Source: Pontiella sulfatireligans
GTDB lineage: Bacteria; Verrucomicrobiota; Kiritimatiellia; Kiritimatiellales; Pontiellaceae
Length of the DNA: 64,000 nucleotides
Assembly: GCF_900890705.1 (NCBI RefSeq)
Contig: NZ_CAAHFH010000003.1
Coordinates: 310,001 to 374,000, forward strand
Direction: 5' to 3'
The notes beneath the pieces were generated by a model that worked only from the letters and a program-made list of their open reading frames with translations, made no database searches and was not told where the DNA came from. The translations under genes and the position numbers were made by a program. Below are positions 35,264-43,213 of the stretch, piece by piece (the first letter of the stretch is position 1; each line of letters opens with the position of its first letter).

Positions 35264-36772
35264 ATGAAACGGATATTAAAGTGTGTTGGGTTTGTTTTAC
35301 TGACCGTCATGACGGCCGGAACGACGCAGGCGGCGGCAGAGAGATATGAGCCGACCGAAAAATCGCTGGAGCGGCACAACGCGGTGCCGGAGTGGCTGAA
35401 GGATGCCAAGCTGGGAATCTATTTCCACTGGGGCGTCTATTCGGTGCCAGCCTTTCATGATGAATGGTATCCGCGCAACATGCATCTGGAGTCCAAAAAA
35501 GATTACAAACATCATCGGGAAACCTACGGCGATCCAGCGGATTTCGGCTATCACAACTTTGTTCCGTTTTTTAAAGCCGAGCATTTTGATCCGGAGGAGT
35601 GGGCCGACCTTTTCCAGAAGGCCGGCGCGCGGTTTGCCGGCCCGGTGGCGGAGCATCATGACGGCTTCTCCATGTGGGCGAGCAAGGTGACCCCATGGAA
35701 TGCAATGGATAAGGGGCCGAAGCGCGACATTCTCGGCGAGCTTTTCCAGTCGTTGGAAAAACGGAATATGAAGACGATTGCCACCTTCCATCATTCCCGC
35801 AATCTGCAGCGGTATGCCAAGACGGCGGAAAAGGAGTTCGAAAAGAAACATCCGTTTGCCAACAGTCATTTCCCGTACAAGAAGGGGTGGCCGACCGCTT
35901 CGGATGACAAAGAACTGAAGTATATGTATGGCAACATGCCGGAAGCGCAGTGGAACGAAGAAGTCTGGCTGGGAAAACTCAAGGAAGTGATTGATAACTA
36001 TAAGCCGGATATCATCTGGTTCGATACCTGGCTGGATAGTGTTCCGCTAGACTACCGCTATAAGTTTTCCGCCTACTACCTAAATGCGGCAGCATCCTGG
36101 AACAAGGATGTCGCCATCCTCAGAAAACAGGAAGATCTTCCGCTCAGCTTTTCACTTAACGACCGTGAAAAATCGCGTGAACCCAAAGCGCTTCCGCAGC
36201 TTTGGATGACGGACGATACGATCAGTACCGGAAGCTGGTGCTATACCGAAGATCTGGAGATCAAGCCGCTCTATAAAGTGGTTCACGCCCTCATTGATAC
36301 CGTCAGTAAAAACGGGGTGATGCTGTTAAATGTTTCGCCGAAGGCTGATGGCACCATTCCGGATGTACAGCGTAATTCGTTGCTGTCTTTGGGAGCATGG
36401 CTGGAAGAAAACGGTGAGGCGATCTACAGTACTCGTCCCTGGATTGAAGCGGCAGAAGGTCCTACGGCCGAGCCGGGCGGCGGGTACAAAGATCATAAAA
36501 AATTCCTGGCCTTGGAATATTCCGCCAAGGATATCCGCTATACGGCTTCCAAGGATGGAAAAACCGTGTATGCATTCACTATGGGCATCCCGAAAAAAGG
36601 CGACTCAACGGTGTTGAAAACCTTTGCCGAAAAGAAGGTGGCCGTTAAGACCGTCACGTTGTTGAACGGCGGGCAGGTGCATTGGAACATGAGGGCGGAG
36701 GGGCTGAAAATCGAGCTGCCGAAGGCTTTGGAAGAGGCGATGGCCGTGATCTTTAAGATCACGTTGAAATAG
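35264..36772 (+). CDS. GH29 alpha-L-fucosidase
   Basis: The protein has 502 residues with a signal peptide (about 1-25). GH29 motifs are LGIYFHWGVYSVP (about 50-62), EHHDGFSMWAS (about 130-140), the nucleophile D254 in IIWFDTWLD, and VMLLNVSPKADG. It is of the type with a longer N-terminal region (YPRNMHL) and is more like the partial fucosidase at 63479 than the one at 17325. A C-terminal beta domain is present. The start follows AGAGGAA. Position in an operon with a sulfatase and a GH10 enzyme suggests removal of fucose side groups. Confidence 0.94.
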   Translation: MKRILKCVGFVLLTVMTAGTTQAAAERYEPTEKSLERHNAVPEWLKDAKLGIYFHWGVYSVPAFHDEWYPRNMHLESKKDYKHHRETYGDPADFGYHNFVPFFKAEHFDPEEWADLFQKAGARFAGPVAEHHDGFSMWASKVTPWNAMDKGPKRDILGELFQSLEKRNMKTIATFHHSRNLQRYAKTAEKEFEKKHPFANSHFPYKKGWPTASDDKELKYMYGNMPEAQWNEEVWLGKLKEVIDNYKPDIIWFDTWLDSVPLDYRYKFSAYYLNAAASWNKDVAILRKQEDLPLSFSLNDREKSREPKALPQLWMTDDTISTGSWCYTEDLEIKPLYKVVHALIDTVSKNGVMLLNVSPKADGTIPDVQRNSLLSLGAWLEENGEAIYSTRPWIEAAEGPTAEPGGGYKDHKKFLALEYSAKDIRYTASKDGKTVYAFTMGIPKKGDSTVLKTFAEKKVAVKTVTLLNGGQVHWNMRAEGLKIELPKALEEAMAVIFKITLK

Positions 36773-36805
36773 CCTCCTGAATACAAAAAGAGTACGGACA
36801 GAAAA

Positions 36806-37966
36806 ATGAGACATCCATGGAATAAAATTCGACCCTGCATCATTACAATCGCGATCGTGCTGTCGCTATCGACGAGCATGGCCGCTTCTCTCCAGGATAT
36901 GGGGATGGCTGAACTGGCGGAGCTGTCGCGTCCGGGGTTTATGATTGGCGCGCATCTGAAGGAAAACCAGATCAGCGGCAAAGCCTCTGAAGTTATCTTG
37001 AAGAACTACAATCAGGTGTCCGTGGGGATCTACCAGAAAAGAACCCAGTCTGAATCACGCGAGGGGTGGGACTTTTCGCGGGCGGACCCGGTCATTGAAT
37101 TTGCCGAACGGAATAATCTGACGGTCTATGCGCATCCCATGTTCGGGTCGGACGGCTATCTCTCTGAATGGTTGCGGGAGGGCCGTTTCAGCGATGAGGA
37201 GCTGCTGGAAATCATCGAGGAGCGCATCAAAATCATTCTGACCCGCTATCGCGGAAAGATCGATATCCTGGATGTCTACAACGAGGGTTTGCATCGGGAC
37301 CGGCCCGGGTGGCGCGAGGAGGAAAATATGTTCCTCCGTTTGGGCTGGCGTGAGAATGAGATTGGCAGGTGGCCCATTATGCTGGAAAAGATGCTGATCT
37401 GGTGCCGCCAGTATGGCGGAGAAGAACTCAAGCTCATCTACAACGACAATCGCAATGCCCTGCCGGACATGCCGCAGACCGAGGAGTGCATCACCCTTTA
37501 CCGGGCCTTGAAGCAGGCCGGTATCCCGATCGACGGCATCGGTATCCAGTGTCATACCAAGATTACGACGGATGGAATCCACCGACCCAACGGCCACGAA
37601 AAGGACAAGGGATCGCGCTTCGACGGCGAAGCGTTTGCCCGGAATCTGCGGGCGTTCGGTGACGCGGGAATCGAGGTCTATATTTCGGAGAGCGATGTCC
37701 ATCTGTACGGAAAGATTGATAAGAAAAAGCTGAACCTACAGGCCGAGGCCTATCGTGCGATGCTGAAGGCCTGCATCGAAGAGCCGGCCTGCAAGGCTTT
37801 CAAGACCTGGGGCTTCACCGATGCCAGCTGCTGGAAGCCCATGAGCAAACAAAATCCATCCTACAAATATGAGCCTTGTCCGCTGGTGTTTGATCATAAC
37901 CTGAAGCCTAAGCCAGCCTACGAGGCGATGAAGTCGCTGCTGATTGAACGGATTGGGGAGAAGTAA
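36806..37966 (+). CDS. Secreted GH10 glycoside hydrolase (xylanase family)
   Basis: The protein has 386 residues with a signal peptide (about 1-27). GH10 features are the acid/base E160 in DVYNEGL (usually WDVVNE), the nucleophile E295 in YISESDVH (usually ITELDI), GIGIQCH, and a late WGFTD segment. The catalytic barrel covers nearly the whole protein. GH10 enzymes mostly cut beta-1,4-xylan; the deviations around the acid/base suggest an altered substrate. It lies 33 bp after the fucosidase gene and 48 bp before a truncated sugar transporter. Confidence 0.88.
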   Translation: MRHPWNKIRPCIITIAIVLSLSTSMAASLQDMGMAELAELSRPGFMIGAHLKENQISGKASEVILKNYNQVSVGIYQKRTQSESREGWDFSRADPVIEFAERNNLTVYAHPMFGSDGYLSEWLREGRFSDEELLEIIEERIKIILTRYRGKIDILDVYNEGLHRDRPGWREEENMFLRLGWRENEIGRWPIMLEKMLIWCRQYGGEELKLIYNDNRNALPDMPQTEECITLYRALKQAGIPIDGIGIQCHTKITTDGIHRPNGHEKDKGSRFDGEAFARNLRAFGDAGIEVYISESDVHLYGKIDKKKLNLQAEAYRAMLKACIEEPACKAFKTWGFTDASCWKPMSKQNPSYKYEPCPLVFDHNLKPKPAYEAMKSLLIERIGEK

Positions 37967-38014
37967 GGTCGCGCGGAAACAATTTTTAACCAGTAGAAAA
38001 ATGAGAGGCAAAAG

Positions 38015-38299
38015 ATGAGCAAAGATACGACGAATATGGGGTTTGTGATTTTGATCAGTGTGGTCGCCACAATTGGCGGCTTCCTGTTCGGGTTCGATAG
38101 CGGGGTGATCAATGGCACGGTCGATGGATTGCAGACCGCGTTCAACTCCGACAGTATGGGTACCGGCTTTAACGTGGCCTCCATGTTGCTCGGGTGTGCC
38201 GTCGGCGCATTTTTTGCCGGGACGCTGGCGGACAAGCTGGGTCGCCGCACGTGGTCGGTACGAAAACTAATCTGCGGCGGAAGCGACTGTAAACATTGA
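38015..38299 (+). pseudogene. Truncated MFS sugar transporter
   Basis: About 80 codons of a sugar-porter MFS transporter remain: the first membrane helix with GGFLFGFDSGVINGT, the second helix, and LADKLGRR, the loop 2-3 signature. After GRR (about 38256) the sequence becomes unrelated and stops at 38299. A full protein would be around 450-500 residues. The start has GAGAGG upstream and is 48 bp after the GH10 gene, so the transporter was the last member of the hydrolase operon. The break lies at the edge of a region full of mobile-element fragments. Confidence 0.85.
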
Positions 38300-39236
38300 C
38301 CGAAATGGAAGAAAATGGGTGAAAAGATATCCGAGCAGAGTGAGTGAAGGTTTAGAAACAGCCGATGAGTACCCGAAAAACAGCCGAATTTATGCAGTCA
38401 GGGCGTGACGAAACATCCGTTCAATGCGAACGAGGGTGTGTGCTCTGATGGTACTGGCGGAGGTACAGCTACGCAGCTTTGCGGTAGTAAACGCGATGAC
38501 TCCGTCGAGGCGTTCTTCGCGTTTGAAGAACAAATGCAGGTGAGAGCAAACTTCGAACCACTTTAGATGCTGGATCATTGGAGTGCCATGCCATGGAAGA
38601 TGTTGTAATATATGTGTATGTGGTCGTTCATGAGCAGTTTAGGATCATGCTAAGTCGTGCGTTAGGGTTCGGCAGGGAAGCAACCAATCATCCGCATCCT
38701 CCGACCTGTCTCTGGGCGAAGTGCTGCTCAAGGCAGCGTCGCTTCAGCAGATTGTTGCTGCTGCTGGAAAACCTCCTATAACCAGCTCGAGAACTGCTTC
38801 TGCACACTTTGCACGGCTACGGAGCTTATCCATAGGAAACCTATTTATTTCCAAATATGTGAGGTATAAAAAGTAAGTTTCTTATGGCGCGGTATTACAA
38901 CCGTGCAACGTGTGCACAGCCCGGAAATCTAAGGGGATAAAATGAGTGTTTCTATATGCCCGGTGTTAACTGTTGACCCTGAATCACCTGGAGATAAACT
39001 AATGCTATAAGGTTTGGGTATGTACGACCGGACACATTGGTTCCGCTCTCTAACTCGTCGTTGGAATGGGAGCATGTGCGCCGAGGTATCTGGGTATTGG
39101 CGGCTCCTCCGCGATATTTGATAGATCAGGGGGAGTCGCTCTTTTTTCCGCCCGCATATAGCATAGGTAAAAATAATCAATACCGCCCCGGCGGTTATGC
39201 CAGAGCGGGTTGAAGAACCTAGATGAACATCATTCA
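38300..39236. other. Non-coding or degenerate stretch
   Basis: About 0.9 kb with no gene that can be supported. Short frames on both strands lack ribosome binding sites and family features. A 22-codon frame at 38941 has a good ribosome binding site (AAGGGGATAAA) but nothing else. The stretch follows the breakpoint in the transporter gene and is probably debris of transposition. Confidence 0.4.
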
Positions 39237-39395
39237 CTACTTATATCCCTTCCCGCAGCAGAAGATGCAGACGATGTTGGTGCCGGCGTGGAAGCCGGTG
39301 CCTTTGCAGTGCGTGCAGCGCATCTTGAACATCGTGCCAGCACTGCAAGCGAGTGTGGCGATCAGCAGCAGTCGGGTGATGGTTTTTCGATTCAT
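39237..39395 (-). CDS. Small exported protein with DnaJ-type CxxCxGxG zinc motifs
   Basis: A 52-residue gene with a strong ribosome binding site (AAGGAG, then AATAACC before ATG). The first 20 residues are a basic start and hydrophobic segment (MNRKTITRLLLIATLACSAG), so the protein is probably exported or a lipoprotein with a weak lipobox. The rest contains CTHCKGTGF and CIFCCGKGYK, two half-sites like the CxxCxGxG repeats of the DnaJ zinc domain. Four paired cysteines could bind one zinc ion. Function is unknown. It is downstream of the small membrane protein at 39508 on the same strand. Confidence 0.65.
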   Translation of the reverse strand: MNRKTITRLLLIATLACSAGTMFKMRCTHCKGTGFHAGTNIVCIFCCGKGYK

Positions 39396-39465
39396 GGTTA
39401 TTCTCCTTATGGGTTTTAAAAACAGTTTCTATTCGCAGATCTTTTGAGCAAAGCTGGATATGGGG

Positions 39466-39504
39466 GGAGCGAAGCGCTCCATACCAACCCGGCACGAGGC
39501 CGGG
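39466..39504 (-). terminator. Two hairpins after the small membrane protein gene
   Basis: Immediately after the stop of the 39508 gene (minus strand) lie two short stems: CCCGGC-N5-GCCGGG (39488-39504) and GGAGCG-AAG-CGCTCC (39466-39480). A run of Ts is missing, so factor-independent termination is uncertain. The hairpins separate that gene from the zinc-motif protein. Confidence 0.35.
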
Positions 39505-39507
39505 CGG

Positions 39508-39837
39508 TCAGTTACTGAGCTGGCGGGATATGCCGATCAACTCGGAGATGCTCTTTTCGCGCATCTGCTTCTCTATCTTTCGCCGAAGTATTTCCTCCAC
39601 GGTTGCCTTGGTGGCCACCCCGGAGCCGGCCACCACCGCCACTACTCCGGCGGTGGTCAGCGCGAATCCAGCTAGGGCTATCCCGGCGCCGGCGACGAGC
39701 GTCAATAGTCCGGCAGAGATCCACTTCTCTGCCTCGGACTTCTCGACGTACACCACGGACAACATACCTGTAGCGATCAGTATTCCGCCGATGGCCATCA
39801 CCCCCTGACCTAACGTCACCAGCCCCGGGCCGAGCAT
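39508..39837 (-). CDS. Small glycine-rich membrane protein, N-terminus uncertain
   Basis: From the ATG at 39837 the protein has 109 residues. Two hydrophobic regions (GQGVMAIGGILIATGMLSVVYV and a long glycine/alanine stretch around 50-75) are followed by a basic helical tail (EEILRRKIEKQMREK). It is not recognised. The frame stays open upstream to 39894, where it enters IS66 sequence, so the original N-terminus may have been lost to the insertion. The hydrophobic hairpin could resemble holin-like or glycine-zipper proteins, but no family can be claimed. Confidence 0.45.
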   Translation of the reverse strand: MLGPGLVTLGQGVMAIGGILIATGMLSVVYVEKSEAEKWISAGLLTLVAGAGIALAGFALTTAGVVAVVAGSGVATKATVEEILRRKIEKQMREKSISELIGISRQLSN

Positions 39838-40127
39838 AATGCCGCCGACTCCGGCTTCAGCGACATCTTGCTTTTCGCCACAGCCTTCGGCCAACTAAAC
39901 GTTCCCTGCTCCAGCCGCTTCACCGATACCCAGCACCCTGTCCCGTCGAAACAGAGCACCTTGATCCGGTTGCGCGAGCGATTCGAAAAAACAAACAGCG
40001 CCCCGTCCTCCGGGATGTCGCCGAGTTCGTTGCGCGCAACCGCATACAAGCCGTTGAAGCTCTTGCGCAAATCCACCGGCTCAACCGCCAGCACCACCTT
40101 CAGATTTTGATTCATATGAAACATCAT
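39816..40127 (-). pseudogene. tnpB: IS66 TnpB (Orf2) fragment
   Basis: About 80 codons match the IS66 Orf2 accessory protein: VEPVDLRKSFNGLYAV, GALFVFSNRSRNRIKVL, VKRLEQGTFSWP. The start has AAGGAG upstream. After WPKA (about 39885) the family sequence ends and the frame runs on into the neighbouring membrane-protein gene, so the last 30 or so residues are missing. The rest of the IS element is not on this strand. Confidence 0.8.
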
Positions 40128-40142
40128 CGACTCCTTGGTTAA

Positions 40143-40505
40143 TTGAAGTCGCCGATATTATCTCATAGCGGAATTTTGGATAGGGGGACGAATCTCGGTC
40201 GCTTACGATTGATCCCCGGTGCCCGCGAATACAACGAGATTTTCACCTTTATTGATTTCGGCGGCCCGCCAACCAACAACCATGCCGAACGCGCACTGCG
40301 CCCCCTGGTCATATTCAGGAAGACTTCCATGGGAACGCGCAGCGCGGCCGGGTCCGAAAACATCGGCGTCTTCGCCAGCCTGGCCCAAACCGCCAAGCTT
40401 CAGGACGCGTCCGTCATAGAGCTGTTCAGCGCACTGCTCACCGGCACGCCCAACCAAACGCAGACTGTTCTTTTCGATGGTTCAGGCGAAACGCAAATCA
40501 GCTAA
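40143..40505 (+). pseudogene. tnpC: IS66 transposase C-terminal fragment
   Basis: The last 90 or so codons of an IS66-family transposase, from about 40228: FGGPPTNNHAERALRPLV (the conserved end of the DDE domain), IFRKTSMGTRSAAGSEN and FASLAQTAKLQ. It lies on the opposite strand to the TnpB fragment 100 bp away, so the two are rearranged remains and not one element. Confidence 0.8.
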
Positions 40506-40542
40506 ACTGTCACCTTTTATTAACTTTTTAATGGAGGGAAGC

Positions 40543-40596
40543 ATGGAAAACAAGAAGAAATTCAAGCCGGATCCAGATCTTAAGCCGAACTTCTGA
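40543..40596 (+). pseudogene. N-terminal stub of an integron-type tyrosine integrase
   Basis: A GGAGGG ribosome binding site precedes an ATG opening MENKKKFKPDPDLK, which resembles the start of integron-integrase-like recombinases in which this is followed by LMDQVREVLR. The match ends at the inverted repeat of the IS1634-like element (40585), and the frame stops two codons into the repeat. Only 14 codons remain, so the identification is tentative. Confidence 0.4.
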
Positions 40597-40738
40597 GGAA
40601 ATACGGCTCCTTCTGCGATGCAATCCTCTCGCACTCAATGAGTTAAACAAAAAGAATGTCCAAGTTTTTCAAAATCTGTACCCATGTAAACATAAACTTA
40701 GTGCTTGCATGTTTCGCTATGTCGCATATTGTGCGGCC

Positions 40739-42487
40739 ATGTATATAGAACGAGTGCCCAATCGAAACTCTCCGCCCGCCGTCCTCTTGCGGGAGTCGTG
40801 GCGGGAAAATGGAAAAGTCCGAAAAAAAACAGTGGCTAATCTGAGCGGATTGCCCGATGAACTCGTCGAGGCGCTTCGGGCGGCCCTCAAGGGCGAATCG
40901 ATCCCGGCATCGGAAGGGATTGCATCTCTTGAAAAAGCCATATCCATTCATGACGCCCGCCAGCACGGCCATGTTGCAGCCATCCATTCTGTGCTGAAAA
41001 AGTCGGGGCTGCTGGGCATGATCGACTCAAAACGTTCCCGTGAAAGGGATGTGGTTGCGGCGATGATTATTGATCGCATTATCAGCGGGGATTCCAAGCT
41101 CGCAACGGTTCGCCATTGCGACCCCCAGACCGCTTCAACCTCTCTGGGCGAGCTACTCTCCCTTGAGGATTTGCATGAAAACGAGTGCTATGCGGCAATG
41201 GATTGGCTGCTGGAACGACAGGATAAAATCCAAAAGAAACTTGCGAAAAAGCATCTTGCCGACGGCGCCCCCGTACTGTTCGATCTTTCATCCTCCTATT
41301 TCGAGGGGCAATGCTGCGAGCTGGCCCAATTCGGGTATTCCCGCGATCATCGGGGGGATCGCAAGCAAGTGAACTACGGAATCTACTGCAACACCGCTGG
41401 TACGCCCGTCGGCGTCGAAGTCCTGGCCGGGAACGAAAGCGACCGCATTGCCTTTCCCATAGCGGTGGAACGGGTGCGAAAGGATTTCAACCACAAGAAT
41501 GTCATCTTCATTGGCGACCGCGGAATGATCAGCGGAAAAGCCATCGACGAATACCTTCGCGACGAAGAAGGCGCGGACTGGATCACGGCGCTCAATGCCG
41601 CCTCCATTGCAAAGCTTGAACGGTGCGGGAGCATCCAGCTCACGTTCTTCGACGAATGCGACCTCGCGAGCATAACCCACCCCGACTACCCGGACGAACG
41701 CCTCGTCGTCTGCCGCAACCCCGACCTCGCCAAACGCCGCTCAAAAAGGCGCGAAGCCCTTTTGCAAGCCACCGAAAAACTTCTCGCCGAAATCATCAAA
41801 AAGGTCGAACGCAAAAACAAACCCCTGCGCGGCAAGGATGCGATCGGGGTGGAGGTCGGCAAAATCATCAACAAGAAAAAGATGGCGAAACACTTCAACC
41901 TCACCATCGAGGACGACACCTTCGCCTTTGACCGCAACGAAGAAAAGATCCGTTCCGAATCCGCCACCGACGGCCTCTATGTCATCCGCAGCAGCGTCGA
42001 CAAAACCCGTATGACCGACCAGGAACTCGTGGCCAACTATAAAAACCTCGAAATGGTCGAACGCGCCTTCCGCTCCCTCAAATCCATCGACCTAAACGTC
42101 CGCCCCATCTATCACCGCCTTGACAACCGAGTCCGCGCGCACATCTTCATCTGCATGCTCGCCTACCACATCGAGCACCAAATGCGCAGCCAGCTAGCGC
42201 CCCTGCTTTTCGCCGACGAACAAAAAGAAACCGCGGCCGAACGCGATAGCGTCGTCGACCCCGTCAAACGCTCCGACTCCGCCAAGAAAAAAGACCAAAC
42301 CCGCCGCACCCCGGACGGGCAGCATCCCATATCGAGCTTTCGCGACATTCTCAACACCCTATCCGCCATCACCCGCTCGCGGGTCAAAGTGGAAGGCCAT
42401 AAAAAAGGAGACTTCAAAACCACCTCAACCCCGACTCCCTACCAGCAAAAAATACTAGAATGGCTTGGAGCAACGCGAGGAATGTAG
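40739..42487 (+). CDS. IS1634-family DDE transposase
   Basis: The protein has 582 residues from the ATG at 40739. Catalytic motifs of the IS4/IS1634 type are visible: first D in VLFDLSSSYFEG (about 190), second D in IFIGDRGM (about 262), and E in MVERAFRSLK (about 440, YREK-like region). The C-terminus (RVKVEGHKKGDF, TPTPYQQKILEWLG) is typical of the family. It appears intact, so the element may be active. No frameshift was seen. An upstream in-frame ATG at 40709 is possible but adds unconserved residues. Confidence 0.93.
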   Translation: MYIERVPNRNSPPAVLLRESWRENGKVRKKTVANLSGLPDELVEALRAALKGESIPASEGIASLEKAISIHDARQHGHVAAIHSVLKKSGLLGMIDSKRSRERDVVAAMIIDRIISGDSKLATVRHCDPQTASTSLGELLSLEDLHENECYAAMDWLLERQDKIQKKLAKKHLADGAPVLFDLSSSYFEGQCCELAQFGYSRDHRGDRKQVNYGIYCNTAGTPVGVEVLAGNESDRIAFPIAVERVRKDFNHKNVIFIGDRGMISGKAIDEYLRDEEGADWITALNAASIAKLERCGSIQLTFFDECDLASITHPDYPDERLVVCRNPDLAKRRSKRREALLQATEKLLAEIIKKVERKNKPLRGKDAIGVEVGKIINKKKMAKHFNLTIEDDTFAFDRNEEKIRSESATDGLYVIRSSVDKTRMTDQELVANYKNLEMVERAFRSLKSIDLNVRPIYHRLDNRVRAHIFICMLAYHIEHQMRSQLAPLLFADEQKETAAERDSVVDPVKRSDSAKKKDQTRRTPDGQHPISSFRDILNTLSAITRSRVKVEGHKKGDFKTTSTPTPYQQKILEWLGATRGM

Positions 42488-42517
42488 CCAGCAGCAAGAA
42501 AAGCGTATTTGTGCAAC

Positions 42518-42536
42518 CGACTCACAGTCGGTTAGA
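42518..42536. other. Hairpin near the right end of the IS element
   Basis: A perfect 7-bp stem AACCGAC-TCACA-GTCGGTT lies between the transposase stop and the right inverted repeat. There is no clear T tract. It might terminate transposase transcription or protect the transposase from readthrough. Confidence 0.35.
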
Positions 42537-42545
42537 TACGCATAT

Positions 42546-43136
42546 TCATGCCGAGAAGTTCGGGTTAAACGTAATCTTTCCAACAATGAATTGCACTACG
42601 TCTTTCCCTGTCAATGCGAGGGAAGTCCCTACAATCCGGTTACCGGTATCATCCCAGACTGCAGCCTGCAAGTTGGCATCATCGCTGTTCACGAATCCAA
42701 AACCGGCGTTTCCGTCAAGCGTGACGTCCGGTATGCTGCCATCTTCGGCCAACGGGCTTCCCGCAATCGCAAAGCCCTCATTCTGCCCCGGACGTAGCAA
42801 CACGCTGAACCAGAGTTCGGGCGTGGCATCCAGATCGGCAGTCAGCGTGCGGGCCAGATATTCTGTTCCACCCGTACTGACTCGATCCAGACGATTACCG
42901 GAAACCTCCAGGGCTCCCCAGCTGTCGCCGCCTTCCAAAATCTGGAAGTTGGAATCCCCGTCGACCGGTTGACTGCTCGTCCAAGCATCACTGAACCCCG
43001 TTCCACCGTTCAGTCCACCGACCTGACCGATCCCAGTCGAGGCTGCGTAGTCAAACCCCTCGTAAGCCAGCAATGCAGCCTGCGTGGTCCCGCATACAAC
43101 CGCGACCGTTGCCGCAGCTATAAATTTTTTATTCAT
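42546..43136 (-). pseudogene. Secreted LamG-like protein truncated by the IS element
   Basis: The frame has 196 codons. A signal peptide (about 1-20) is followed by LLAYEGFDYAAST and a domain closely similar to residues 22-190 of the 1568-residue protein at 50821 (GGTEYLAR, LWFSV, GFGFVNSD). Similarity ends at GKITFN, and the last five codons lie in the inverted repeat of the IS1634-like element. The C-terminus, perhaps with a sorting signal, is therefore lost. The start has AAAAGGAG upstream. It lies 78 bp downstream of the 43214 gene on the same strand. Confidence 0.85.
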
Positions 43137-43213
43137 TTTTCTCCTTTTGCTGTTTTTACTTATGCACCGGGAACCGAAATTCCCGATGCACTACATCTTT
43201 ATTTAAACAACCG

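Larger units (their letters stand above)
40585..42563 (+). mobile_element. IS1634-like insertion sequence (IS4 superfamily)
   Basis: The element is about 1.98 kb and holds one transposase gene. Ends were placed from a shared terminal inverted repeat CCGAACTTCT: 40585-40594 on the plus strand and 42554-42563 on the minus strand, with patchy similarity inward. The left end interrupts an integrase start and the right end interrupts a secreted-protein gene, so the two flanks come from different genes. A TTAA occurs next to both ends, but no convincing longer target duplication is visible, which fits a deletion or recombination after insertion. Confidence 0.7.

Noticed and set aside
38390..38578. 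A 62-codon frame on the minus strand
   Set aside because: No ribosome binding site, no family similarity recognised, and it lies in a transposon-debris region.
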